Shown here: positions 24,667-32,587 of the stretch, one piece after another
How positions within the stretch are numbered: the first letter of the stretch is position 1
Layout: every line of letters begins with the position of its first letter
Origin: Paludibacteraceae bacterium
GTDB taxonomy: Bacteria; Bacteroidota; Bacteroidia; Bacteroidales; Paludibacteraceae
DNA length: 34,716 nt
Assembly (NCBI GenBank): GCA_017551025.1
Contig: JAFZNG010000030.1
Location: 1-34,716 of the forward strand
Direction of reading: 5' to 3'
Position numbers and translations under genes: made by a program
Notes under the pieces: model-generated
Told to the model about the DNA's origin: nothing
The model's database searches: none
The model's input: only the letters and a program-made list of their open reading frames with translations

Positions 24667-26025
24667 ATGAATCGTTTTTCATTATTTCTTGTAGCGATCC
24701 TGTTGCTCTCGAGTACCGGTTTCGCTCAGCAACGATCGGCGGAAGAAGCCGCCGCGCTCGCTGCTCAATTTGTGAACGGGGAACCCGCTTTGCGCCGTGT
24801 CCACCGTGCCCCGCAGACTGCCGCAGAGATGCGGTTGGTGCACACCCGTCAGAAAGCCTCTCGTGAGGAGAATGCTTTCTATATCTTCAACCGTGCCGAC
24901 AATGCCGGCTTTATCATCGTCTCGGCCGATGAACGTACGGCTGACGAAGTGATCGCTTATAGCGAAGAGGGACAATTCGACATGCAGACGGTCAATCCGA
25001 ACCTGCGCTGGTGGCTGGAGCGCATGGAAGCGGAGATATCGTCGATACCTGAGGAGACGGAGGTCAATCCCGCTCCCCAGATCGATCCGGCAGAACCGAT
25101 CACGCCTATCGCACCCCTGCTGAAGAATGCCAACGGTCAGGCCATCAACTGGTATCAGGAGACGCCGTACAACAACCTCTGTCCGATGGATCAGCGCGAC
25201 AACACGCGTTGCCTCACGGGTTGCGTAGCTACGGCCGCGTCGATGGTGATGTATAAATGGCAATGGCCCAAGAAAGGTTCGGGGCAGAGCAGTTATACCT
25301 GGTACGACTGCAAGGACGACTACTGCAACCGTTACTGGACCCAAAACCTCTCTGCCAACTACGGCGAGACCACCTACGACTGGGAGCATATGTTGCCCTC
25401 GTATGATGGTAAGGACTACAGCGCGACCCAGGCCAATGCAGTAGCCACGATTATGTACCACGCCGGCGTTGCCAGCGAGATGCAGTACGGCGGCCAGGCC
25501 ACGGGTGGTTCGGGTACGCTGACCGATAAGATGGCCTACGGTCTGATCACCTATTTCGGGTATAAGATCGATAAGTTCATCTCGATGTACTCCAGTTGGA
25601 CGTATGGCGGTGCCCATTCGGGTGTGAATGCCGAGTGGAACGTGACGACCGACCAGATCACCGAGTATTTCAATGCCGACCTGGAAGCCGGTCGCCCGAT
25701 TATCATGGGTGGCGAAGACAGTTCGAGCGGTGGTCATGAGTTCGTATGCGACGGTCGTGATAAGAACGGTCGCTTCCATATTAACTGGGGATGGGAAGGT
25801 GACGGCAATTGCTACACGGCGCTGACCACCATGAGGCCGACGATGACTACGTATAACTTCAACGGCGGACTGGATGCTATCATCGGTCTGGAGCCCAACA
25901 CCCCCGAGGCCGTAGAGCAAACCACGGTTGTGCCCGAGGCGGAGAAAGTGCTACGCGACGGCCAAATCCTTATCCAACGCGGAGAGAAGACCTACACTCT
26001 GACGGGGCAAATCATTAAGAATTAA
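24667..26025 (+). CDS. Secreted C10-family cysteine peptidase with type IX-like tail
   Basis: A 452-residue streptopain-type (C10) peptidase. A signal peptide (cleaved near GFAQ) is followed by an inhibitory Spi-like propeptide (about residues 21-150, with FIIVSADERT). The catalytic domain has Cys186 in LTGCVATA, His357 in SSGGHEFVCDG, and the NWGW loop. It ends GQILIQRGEKTYTLTGQIIKN, the tail shared by three other proteins here, implying outer-membrane export. The true start is ATG 24667; an upstream TTG at 24619 overlaps the hisS stop. It is followed 16 nt later by a paralog. C10 peptidases of Bacteroidales include Porphyromonas/Prevotella interpain-like enzymes that degrade host proteins; the substrate here is unknown. 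Confidence 0.9.
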   Translation: MNRFSLFLVAILLLSSTGFAQQRSAEEAAALAAQFVNGEPALRRVHRAPQTAAEMRLVHTRQKASREENAFYIFNRADNAGFIIVSADERTADEVIAYSEEGQFDMQTVNPNLRWWLERMEAEISSIPEETEVNPAPQIDPAEPITPIAPLLKNANGQAINWYQETPYNNLCPMDQRDNTRCLTGCVATAASMVMYKWQWPKKGSGQSSYTWYDCKDDYCNRYWTQNLSANYGETTYDWEHMLPSYDGKDYSATQANAVATIMYHAGVASEMQYGGQATGGSGTLTDKMAYGLITYFGYKIDKFISMYSSWTYGGAHSGVNAEWNVTTDQITEYFNADLEAGRPIIMGGEDSSSGGHEFVCDGRDKNGRFHINWGWEGDGNCYTALTTMRPTMTTYNFNGGLDAIIGLEPNTPEAVEQTTVVPEAEKVLRDGQILIQRGEKTYTLTGQIIKN

Positions 26026-26043
26026 AAATTAAAAATTAAAAAT
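26020..26043. repeat. Heptad array AATTAAA between the C10 genes
   Basis: Three AATTAAA units and a fourth begun as AAT. The first gene's TAA stop (26023-26025) and the second gene's ATG (26042) both fall in the array. Confidence 0.9.
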
Positions 26044-28111
26044 GAGAAAATTATTTCTGGGCTTGGTAGCCCTTTTGGTGTCGCTGACACTTTCGGCAGA
26101 GCGCGTATCGCTCGACGACGCAACGCTCGTAGCCAATAATTTCATGAACCCTGCCACCTCGTCGATGACGAAGAAAGCTATGCCGGCTAAGCGCATGGTC
26201 CACAAGGCTGTCGCAGAAGACAACCTCTATTACGTATACCAGAATGCCGATGGCGAAGGCTGGGTGATCGTAGCTGCTAACGATGCCGTAACGCCTATCC
26301 TGGCGTATTCCGAGACCGGTACGTTCCGTACCGATAACCTGCCCGTCAACGTGCGAGCATGGATGGGAAAGTACAATAACTTCATTCGCAAGATCGAATC
26401 CGACGGCGTAGAAGCTACGGAAGAGACCAAGGCTGAGTGGCGCTCGCTGCGCAAGGGTGTGCGTCGTGCTACGTCGGCTGTGGTAGTGGGTCCGCTGATT
26501 CAGACCCAGTGGGATCAGGACGCACCCTACTATAACCTCTGCCCGGGAACGGGTAGCAACAAGGCCTATACGGGTTGTGTAGCTACGGCGATGGCACAGG
26601 TGATGAAGTACTGGGAGTGGCCTGTACAGGGTACGGGTAGCCACTCCTACCGTCCGCTGGACGTCAATAATCCCTATAATGAATATACGGGTCAGCCTAA
26701 TTACTCGAGCCGTTATACCAGCACTTTGTCTGCTAACTTCGGCCAGACCACCTACGACTGGGCACATATGCTCAATTCCTATTCCGGCACGTACACCAAC
26801 ACCCAGGCTACGGCTGTGGCTACACTGATGTACCACTGCGGTGTCGCTACCGAGATGATGTACGGCAACGATGCCGACGGCGGTTCGGGAACCTACACCG
26901 GCAACTATGGTGATGAGGAAGACCACCAGTGCGCTCAGAACGCACTTTGGATGAACTTCGGCTATAAGAAATCCACCCTCACCAGCTATATGCGTGACGG
27001 CTACGAGTATGAAGGTACCACTTACTACCAGAGTTGGACGGATGCCAACTGGACGGCGATGATCAAGGCCGAACTGGACCTACAGCACCCGATTATGTAC
27101 GGCGGCGCCAGCAGTCAAGGTGGTCACAGCTTTATCTGCGACGGTTACCGCGACGACAACTACTTCCACTTCAACTGGGGATGGTCGGGTAGCAACGACG
27201 GTTATTATAAGCTCTCGAGTCTCCGTCCTGGTAGCGGCGGTGCCGGAGGTGGTAGCTATAACTTCTCCGAGGATCAGGACGTAATCATCGGTATCGTGCC
27301 CGACCGCGAGGACACGCCGCAAGAGCCCGACACCGTTATATGGTCGGTTCAGGGCGTAGAGACTCCGGTAGAATATACCCACAATAGTGCCCTCGTACTG
27401 CCCACCGAACCGGCTGACTGCGAATGCGGTCGCGTATTCGTAGGATGGACGGCACAGAGCACCATCACCAACGGCCAGAAACCCAACGATCTCTTCACCG
27501 AGGCTGGCAGCAAGCGCGTGACCGCCAACGTCACCTACTATGCTGTCTTCGCTACCCAAGAGGGCACCGGCACCGCCAGCGTAGAGTCCACCATCGTATT
27601 TGCTAACCAGGGATATCAAAACGCACAGGACATCACGGAGGTGGCCATGGATAACTGCACGCTGACGTTCTCCAAAGGCACCAACACCCAAAACGCGCCT
27701 AAATACTATGACAGCGGAGCTGCTGTGCGTTGCTATAAGAACAACACCCTGACGGTCAGCTCAGAGAATACTATTACAAAAATCGCATTCACCAACGTAA
27801 CCAACTACGACGGCGTCGTAGTAGCCAATGTAGGTACCTATAGTGGAACGACATGGACGGGTAGTTCGAATTCCGTGACGCTGACCAACGCACCGTCTGA
27901 CAACTCTCAATGGCGTATCACATCTATCAAGGTGACCACCGGTGGCGGCACATCCTACACCGGCTATACGCTCAATTGCAATTGCGGTGGTGCAGGTACG
28001 GAGCAGATCAACCTGCAACCCGCTACACGCAAAGTCATCTACAACGGACAGGTATATATCCTGCGCGAAGGACGCACCTATACCCTGACGGGACAGGAAA
28101 TTAAAAATTAA
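26042..28111 (+). CDS. Second secreted C10-family cysteine peptidase, with extra C-terminal domains
   Basis: A 689-residue paralog of the upstream gene. A signal peptide (MRKLFLGLVALLVSLTLSA) precedes a Spi-like propeptide (YYVYQNADGEGWVIVAANDAV, in pieces). The catalytic domain has Cys179 in YTGCVATAMAQ, His362 in GGHSFICDG and the NWGW loop. After about residue 430 there is an InlB-like piece (FVGWTAQ), a beta-rich domain (TITKIAFTNVTNYDG) and the tail GQVYILREGRTYTLTGQEIKN. The tail's last residues and stop are encoded by a heptad array. It begins 16 nt after its paralog, so both are probably made from one transcript. Confidence 0.9.
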   Translation: MRKLFLGLVALLVSLTLSAERVSLDDATLVANNFMNPATSSMTKKAMPAKRMVHKAVAEDNLYYVYQNADGEGWVIVAANDAVTPILAYSETGTFRTDNLPVNVRAWMGKYNNFIRKIESDGVEATEETKAEWRSLRKGVRRATSAVVVGPLIQTQWDQDAPYYNLCPGTGSNKAYTGCVATAMAQVMKYWEWPVQGTGSHSYRPLDVNNPYNEYTGQPNYSSRYTSTLSANFGQTTYDWAHMLNSYSGTYTNTQATAVATLMYHCGVATEMMYGNDADGGSGTYTGNYGDEEDHQCAQNALWMNFGYKKSTLTSYMRDGYEYEGTTYYQSWTDANWTAMIKAELDLQHPIMYGGASSQGGHSFICDGYRDDNYFHFNWGWSGSNDGYYKLSSLRPGSGGAGGGSYNFSEDQDVIIGIVPDREDTPQEPDTVIWSVQGVETPVEYTHNSALVLPTEPADCECGRVFVGWTAQSTITNGQKPNDLFTEAGSKRVTANVTYYAVFATQEGTGTASVESTIVFANQGYQNAQDITEVAMDNCTLTFSKGTNTQNAPKYYDSGAAVRCYKNNTLTVSSENTITKIAFTNVTNYDGVVVANVGTYSGTTWTGSSNSVTLTNAPSDNSQWRITSIKVTTGGGTSYTGYTLNCNCGGAGTEQINLQPATRKVIYNGQVYILREGRTYTLTGQEIKN

Positions 28112-28126
28112 AAATTAAGAATTAAA
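28099..28126. repeat. Heptad array AATTAAA at the C10/DUF1599 junction
   Basis: AATTAAA twice, AATTAAG, AATTAAA, then the bases leading into ATG 28128. The upstream stop codon is within it. Confidence 0.9.
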
Positions 28127-28127
28127 A

Positions 28128-28664
28128 ATGGCTAATACAGCACAGCAATTCGACCAGGTGACGGCTAAGTGCCGTGAGATATTCGTGAATAAGATGCAGG
28201 ACTACGGTGCCTCGTGGCGCATCTTCCGGCTGCATGGCATCACCGACCAACTGTATATCAAGGTCTGCAACATACGCCAGCGTCAGGAGACGGGTGTGAG
28301 TCTCGTAGGCGATGACATCGAGGGTAACCTGCGTGCCATCATCAACTACGGCGTCACGGCCATCATCCAGGCGCGGCGTGGCTATAGCGATGCTATCGAT
28401 ATGAGCAACGACGAGGCAATGCAGACCTATGATGCTGTGCTGGCAGAGACCAAAGAACTGATGCTTCGCAAGAATCATGACTACGGAGAAGCCTGGCGCG
28501 AGATGTCGAAAGAGGGCATCGTAGACATGATTCTGGCGAAAGTCATCCGCATCAAGACCATCCTCGAGCACGAGGGTAAGACCGTCGCGTCGGAAGGCGT
28601 AGAGGGCAACTATTTCGATATTATTAACTACGCTATCTTCGACCTGATCCATTATGAAAGCTAA
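28128..28664 (+). CDS. DUF1599 protein (tandem-duplicated fold)
   Basis: A 178-residue cytosolic protein. It contains two copies of the same segment: KMQDYGASWRIFRLHGITDQ at about residues 24-43 and KNHDYGEAWREMSKEGIVDM at about 120-139, each followed by an Ile-Arg-rich stretch. This internal duplication is the mark of DUF1599, which has been linked to nucleotide chemistry but has no settled function. It overlaps the next gene by 11 nt (ATGAAAGCTAA), which implies coupled translation with the DoxX-like protein, a pairing I recall as common in Bacteroidales. Confidence 0.85.
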   Translation: MANTAQQFDQVTAKCREIFVNKMQDYGASWRIFRLHGITDQLYIKVCNIRQRQETGVSLVGDDIEGNLRAIINYGVTAIIQARRGYSDAIDMSNDEAMQTYDAVLAETKELMLRKNHDYGEAWREMSKEGIVDMILAKVIRIKTILEHEGKTVASEGVEGNYFDIINYAIFDLIHYES

Positions 28665-29799
28665 CAAGCCATTCGCCTCTAACCATTCGCCATTCGCCAT
28701 TATCGGCCACTGTAGCCGATTATTGATCGCCGCCGTATTCCTCTTCTCGGGTGCGGTGAAAGCCATCGACCCGCTGGGAACGGTATATAAGATAGAGGAC
28801 TATCTGAAGGCCTTCGGCGGGTTTATGACCGAACTGCTGCCACTGGCGACGGTGGCTGCCGTATGCCTGATATGCGTGGAGTGTCTCCTGGGCGTTGCGA
28901 TGCTACTGAATATCCGTACGCGTTGGACGGCATGGCTGTCGCTGGTGTTCTATATGGTGATGACGCCTCTTACGCTTTGGATCGCCCTGACCAATCCGGT
29001 CTCCGACTGCGGTTGCTTCGGCGATGCACTGGTGCTCACCAACTGGCAGACCTTCTATAAGAACGTCGTGCTGCTCGCGCTGGTCATCGTACTGCTCCTA
29101 TGCATGAAGCGCATGCACAACCCCTGGAAATGGCCCTTGGAACTGATGGTGATGAGTCTGGCCTTGGCGGGTGTGCTGACCCTGATGGCATGGACCCATT
29201 TCCACCTGCCGTTGATAGATTTCCGTCCGTACCGGATCGGCAATAACCTGCCCGAACAGATGGAAGGCGGCCGCGCACCCATGGTGGATTATGTCTTCGT
29301 GTACGAACGCAACGGCGAGCGCCAGGAGTTCACCACCGACAGTCTGCCCTCTAAGGACGAGGGTTGGCAGTTCGTAGAGCGCCATGACGTGATCATCGAA
29401 GAGGGCATCGAGGCACCGGTGCACGACTTCGAACTCACCCGTTGGTTTGACGGCGAAGTGATTACGGACGATATCCTCACATCGGAAGAACCCGTGACGC
29501 TTATCGTCATGTACGATATCCAAAAGGCCGACCGTGAGCAGTATCAGAAGATCGTCCATCTGTTCGAAGAGACCCCGTCACCCATTTATATCCTAACGGG
29601 TTCGAACGATGACGAGATTGAGGCCCTGATGAGCGATCTGGAGGCACTCTCGGATGAGTCGCTGCGCAGTCGTATTGAGGAGGAAGCACTCTGCACCGCC
29701 GATCCCGTCATGCTCAAGACCATCGTTCGTGCCAACCCGGGTGTCTTCGTGCTGCAAAACGGCACCGTCATTGATAAATATAATTTACGAAATCGATAG
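28654..29799 (+). CDS. BT_3928-like protein: DoxX/MauE membrane domain with thioredoxin-like C-terminus
   Basis: A 381-residue protein. Four membrane helices of the DoxX/MauE type occupy about residues 20-150 (FLFSGAVKAIDPLG; the redox-type motif SDCGCFGDALVLTNW), another helix follows near 160-178, and the last 170 residues are soluble and thioredoxin-like without a CxxC motif. This matches the family named after B. thetaiotaomicron BT_3928; its reaction is unknown. The first 19 residues (MKANKPFASNHSPFAIIGH) come largely from a heptad array and look like an addition to the family's usual start. ATG 28654 overlaps the DUF1599 stop. Confidence 0.85.
   Translation: MKANKPFASNHSPFAIIGHCSRLLIAAVFLFSGAVKAIDPLGTVYKIEDYLKAFGGFMTELLPLATVAAVCLICVECLLGVAMLLNIRTRWTAWLSLVFYMVMTPLTLWIALTNPVSDCGCFGDALVLTNWQTFYKNVVLLALVIVLLLCMKRMHNPWKWPLELMVMSLALAGVLTLMAWTHFHLPLIDFRPYRIGNNLPEQMEGGRAPMVDYVFVYERNGERQEFTTDSLPSKDEGWQFVERHDVIIEEGIEAPVHDFELTRWFDGEVITDDILTSEEPVTLIVMYDIQKADREQYQKIVHLFEETPSPIYILTGSNDDEIEALMSDLEALSDESLRSRIEEEALCTADPVMLKTIVRANPGVFVLQNGTVIDKYNLRNR
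28668..28702. repeat. In-frame heptad array GCCATTC in the DoxX-like gene
   Basis: GCCATTC, GCCTCTA, ACCATTC, GCCATTC and GCCATTA. These are reverse complements of the GCGAATG-type units in uvrA. It encodes the N-terminal PFASNHSPFAI. Confidence 0.85.
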
Positions 29800-29808
29800 T
29801 AGGCCATT

Positions 29809-29836
29809 TTGAATTTTTAATTTTTAATTTTTAATT
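29809..29836. repeat. Heptad array TTTAATT (inverted orientation)
   Basis: TTGAATT and three TTTAATT units, the reverse complement of the AATTAAA arrays elsewhere, between the DoxX-like gene and the AraC gene. Confidence 0.9.
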
Positions 29837-29841
29837 CGAAT

Positions 29842-30918
29842 TTGACTCATCAAATTCTCATATCGCTTCCGATGATGGTATGCCTGTTTTGGGGCATCTA
29901 TTTCCTGATTCGGTTGTTTCGTCCCGAACCCGAGCGGCGCGTAACGGCAACGCTCGTGCTGTTCTACGCCGCAGCTACGGTGCTGTATCTCGACCACTGG
30001 CTCTATTTCTCGGGCATAGTGCGCGTATGGGGCGAATGGAGTTACGGCATCGTCAATCTGCTCGTATATCCTCTTTATTATACGTACCTGCGTGCGCTCA
30101 CGCGTGCGAATAGGGGGGGGCGTGAACTAATCGCACTCTTCTCGTTTGCCTTGCCGGGTGTCGTGCTCTTTCCGATAGGACGCTATACTGCGTTGCTAAG
30201 CGATGCGCAGACTTTTCTCATCATCCGTCTATGCTTTGCCCTGCAAGTCGTGTGGGTACTGGTGCGCGGCTACCAATTGCTTCGGCATACGATTCGCCGT
30301 ATGGACAACACCTACTCCGACGACCGCAGCCGACTCTTGCGTCCTACCCACAACCTGCTGATCCTATTCGGCATCACCTCCGCAGTCTCGATGATTCTCA
30401 ACGTCCTCGGACGGGAGTTCTTCACCCACGAAGCCTCGGTCAGCCTTCCGGCCGTCGTCATGTCGGTGCTGCTATACGGTCTTGGGTTTGTGGCAGCCCA
30501 TACCACGCTGCCTGCGGAGACGGTCAACGAAGAGACGGCGGGGGAAAGCCTACCGGCTACGGACAAAGAAGAGACCTCGGAACTGATTCGCCGCATCGAC
30601 ACCATCATGCGTGAGCAGTTACTCTATACCAATGCCGGGCTGACCATCCAGGACCTGGCGGTCGCCGTAGGTAGCAACCGCACCTACGTGAGCAATGCCA
30701 TCAACCGCACGTATCACATCAGTTTCTCGCAGTACGTCTCGCGTCAGCGCATAGCGTACGCCCAACTGATTCTAAAGGATCCGCGTTACCGCACCGACAA
30801 GGCGGCAGTCAGCGACGCGATCTCTTTGAGCGGCTTTGCCTCCGACCAAACCTTCTACCGCGTCTTCAAAGACCTCACCGGCCAAACACCCCTGCAATAT
30901 AGAAAGGCGAATGGCTAA
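29842..30918 (+). CDS. Membrane-anchored AraC-family transcription regulator
   Basis: A 358-residue protein. About residues 5-215 contain around six or seven hydrophobic helices (ISLPMMVCLFWGIYFLI; LIALFSFALPGVVLFPIG; LPAVVMSVLLYGLGFVAA). A linker leads to an AraC helix-turn-helix pair at about 255-355 (LTIQDLAVAVGSNRTYVSNAIN; AISLSGFASDQTFYRVFKDLTGQTPLQYR, in pieces). Such fusions sense a signal at the membrane and act on nearby or distant promoters. The start is TTG 29842; ATG 29872 is an alternative that keeps the first helix. The last residues KANG and the stop come from a heptad pair. Its targets are unknown. Confidence 0.85.
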   Translation: MTHQILISLPMMVCLFWGIYFLIRLFRPEPERRVTATLVLFYAAATVLYLDHWLYFSGIVRVWGEWSYGIVNLLVYPLYYTYLRALTRANRGGRELIALFSFALPGVVLFPIGRYTALLSDAQTFLIIRLCFALQVVWVLVRGYQLLRHTIRRMDNTYSDDRSRLLRPTHNLLILFGITSAVSMILNVLGREFFTHEASVSLPAVVMSVLLYGLGFVAAHTTLPAETVNEETAGESLPATDKEETSELIRRIDTIMREQLLYTNAGLTIQDLAVAVGSNRTYVSNAINRTYHISFSQYVSRQRIAYAQLILKDPRYRTDKAAVSDAISLSGFASDQTFYRVFKDLTGQTPLQYRKANG

Positions 30919-30920
30919 TG
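30907..30920. repeat. Heptad pair GCGAATG/GCTAATG at the AraC gene end
   Basis: Two units that encode the C-terminal Ala-Asn-Gly and the TAA stop of the AraC regulator. Confidence 0.65.
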
Positions 30921-30925
30921 GTGGA

Positions 30926-30949
30926 TTTTAGTATCTCAATGTACTAAAA
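30926..30949. other. AT-rich stem-loop after the AraC gene
   Basis: TTTTAGTA (30926-30933) and TACTAAAA (30942-30949) are perfect 8-bp arms with an 8-nt loop. It may be a weak terminator or a protein-binding site; there is no long T run. Confidence 0.45.
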
Positions 30950-30962
30950 ATTGACAAAAATT

Positions 30963-30978
30963 AGTACTTCCAAGTACT
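30963..30978. promoter_or_regulatory. Palindromic operator candidate, ATPase gene 1
   Basis: AGTACTT, CC, AAGTACT: 7-bp arms with a 2-nt centre, 16 nt upstream of the −33 element. The same site lies at 33904-33919 before ATPase gene 2. Confidence 0.65.
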
Positions 30979-30994
30979 TTTACAATAAAAATAC

Positions 30995-31025
30995 TTGCAT
31001 ATATCAGAAAAAATCTGTACCTTTG
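30995..31025 (+). promoter_or_regulatory. Promoter of ATPase gene 1
   Basis: TTGCATATATC (from 30995), 20 nt from the TTG, then the −7 box TACCTTTG (31018-31025). A block of about 40 nt (30988-31027) is identical to 33928-33967. Confidence 0.85.
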
Positions 31026-31027
31026 CA

Positions 31028-31110
31028 GCCGAAAATGTGATTTTTTGCATCAAAACATATGCCGAAAATGTGATTTTTCATACAAAAACAATGCCGAAAA
31101 TGTGATTTAG
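31028..31110 (+). repeat. Three copies of an 18-bp leader repeat with mini-ORFs
   Basis: Copies of GCCGAAAATGTGATTT begin at 31028, 31061 and 31093 (spacing 33 and 32 nt). Copies 2 and 3 read ATG CCG AAA ATG TGA (Met-Pro-Lys-Met-stop); copy 1 reads TTG CAG CCG AAA ATG TGA. The third stop codon ends 9 nt before the ATPase ATG at 31115. A fourth copy is at 33854. Confidence 0.85.
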
Positions 31111-31114
31111 CATT

Positions 31115-32455
31115 ATGGAAATGCTTGAAAGAAAGATAGATACGTATCTTGCGAACTGGAAGAGTAACCCTAAGCGCAAGCCGCTAATCGTCAAAGGTGC
31201 TCGTCAGGTGGGCAAAACGGAGTCCATTCGGGCGTTCGGAAAAGCCAACTATGAGTCGGTAATCGAAATCAACTTTGTGCTTCAAAAGAAGTTCAGAGCC
31301 ATTTTTGATGACGGCTACGAGGTAGAAACGATTATCAAGAACATCTCGATGGTGGATCCTTCTTTAAAGTTTATTCCCTATAAGACCCTACTCTTCTTCG
31401 ACGAGTTGCAGAAATGTCCGGACTGTGCGACCTCGCTCAAATCATTCTGCCTGGACGGACGTTATGACGTCATTTGTTCCGGTTCGCTCATGGGCATCTA
31501 TTACGAAGAGATTGAATCCAATGCGGTCGGCTTCAAAGAAGACTATGAGATGCATTCGATGGATTTTGAAGAGTTCCTATGGGCGAAAGGTTATGGGCGT
31601 GAGCAGGTAGAAGATATGTATCAACATATGATTACTTTGCAGCCCTTCTCCCAACTGGAGTTGGACACACTCATGGATATTTTCCGCGAGTATATGACGC
31701 TCGGAGGAATGCCGGAAGTGGTGAAGAAATTCATAGATAACGGACATTTTGAAGGCACATTGAAATTGCAACGCCAGTTGTTGAAGGACTACGAAGAGGA
31801 CATTACCAAATACGCCAAAGAAACCGACAAGGCAAAGATCTTGGCGGTATATAATCATATCTCTACCTTCTTGGCAAAGGAGAATAAGAAGTACCAGATT
31901 ACCAAAATTGCCAAGGGTGCTCGCAATAGAGAATATATCGGTGCAGTAGATTGGTTGAGTGCTGCCGGAGTGATCAATACGTGTTACTGCTTGAACAACG
32001 TCGAACTGCCCTTGAAAGGCAATTACGATGCGGATTACTACAAACTCTATTATCACGACACGGGTCTGTTGATTGCCTCGCTGGACGAGGAAGCACAGGA
32101 AGACCTGCGCGCCAATAAGAATTTCGGCACCTATAAGGGTGCCATCTACGAGAATGTAGTGGGCGAGATGCTTATCAAGTCCGGCTACGAACAACTGTAT
32201 TTCTACCGGCACGACAATCCGTCGTTGGAAATGGACTTTTTCGTACGCGATGCCGATTCGCTAATCCCTGTTGAGGTCAAAGCCAAAGACGGCGCAACCG
32301 CTTCGCTCAATAATCTCATTAAATGGGATTCGTACCCCGACGTGAAATACGGAATTAAGTTGGGCTATAAGAACATTGGTTGGAATGACCGGTTCTATAC
32401 TTTCCCCTATTTCTTGACTTTCCTGCTCAAGCGTTTTCTAAAGGAACGAAAGTAA
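31115..32455 (+). CDS. AAA-type ATPase with DUF4143 / nuclease-like C-terminus (1)
   Basis: A 446-residue P-loop ATPase of the AAA_14/DUF4143 class. Walker A is GARQVGKT (28-35), Walker B LLFFDELQK (92-100), and a sensor-like ICSGSLMGI follows. The C-terminal half is the DUF4143 region; Asp374 (EMDFF) and Glu387-Val-Lys389 (PVEVKAK) look like a PD-(D/E)XK nuclease-type core. These proteins are abundant, often multi-copy, in Bacteroidota; no function is established. Base composition is more AT-rich than the housekeeping genes nearby. It has its own promoter with a palindrome upstream and the 18-bp repeats in the leader. I see no terminator after it. Confidence 0.88.
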   Translation: MEMLERKIDTYLANWKSNPKRKPLIVKGARQVGKTESIRAFGKANYESVIEINFVLQKKFRAIFDDGYEVETIIKNISMVDPSLKFIPYKTLLFFDELQKCPDCATSLKSFCLDGRYDVICSGSLMGIYYEEIESNAVGFKEDYEMHSMDFEEFLWAKGYGREQVEDMYQHMITLQPFSQLELDTLMDIFREYMTLGGMPEVVKKFIDNGHFEGTLKLQRQLLKDYEEDITKYAKETDKAKILAVYNHISTFLAKENKKYQITKIAKGARNREYIGAVDWLSAAGVINTCYCLNNVELPLKGNYDADYYKLYYHDTGLLIASLDEEAQEDLRANKNFGTYKGAIYENVVGEMLIKSGYEQLYFYRHDNPSLEMDFFVRDADSLIPVEVKAKDGATASLNNLIKWDSYPDVKYGIKLGYKNIGWNDRFYTFPYFLTFLLKRFLKERK

Positions 32456-32500
32456 AATACACTTTTTTACGATTTGAGAGTGGGTTTTTACGATGTGCGA

Positions 32501-32530
32501 TTGCTTTTTGATAAAAAAGCAGTACCTTTG
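32501..32530 (+). promoter_or_regulatory. Promoter of the lipoprotein pair
   Basis: TTGCTTTTTG (from 32501), 19 nt from the TTG, then the −7 box TACCTTTG (32523-32530). The −33 extension differs from the other promoters here. Confidence 0.75.
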
Positions 32531-32547
32531 TGCGTTGTATTGTTATA

Positions 32548-32580
32548 AATTAAAAATTCAAAATTAAAAAATCAAAATTA
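32548..32580. repeat. Heptad array AATTAAA in the lipoprotein leader
   Basis: AATTAAA, AATTCAA, AATTAAA and a degenerate fourth unit, between the promoter and ATG 32588, so it is transcribed as a 5' leader. Confidence 0.85.
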
Positions 32581-32587
32581 TATCCTT

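Noticed and set aside
31028-31110. Three equally spaced repeats that look like a short CRISPR array
   Set aside because: Repeats are only about 17-18 bp, the 14-15-nt 'spacers' resemble each other, no cas gene is near, and the repeats sit in a gene leader.
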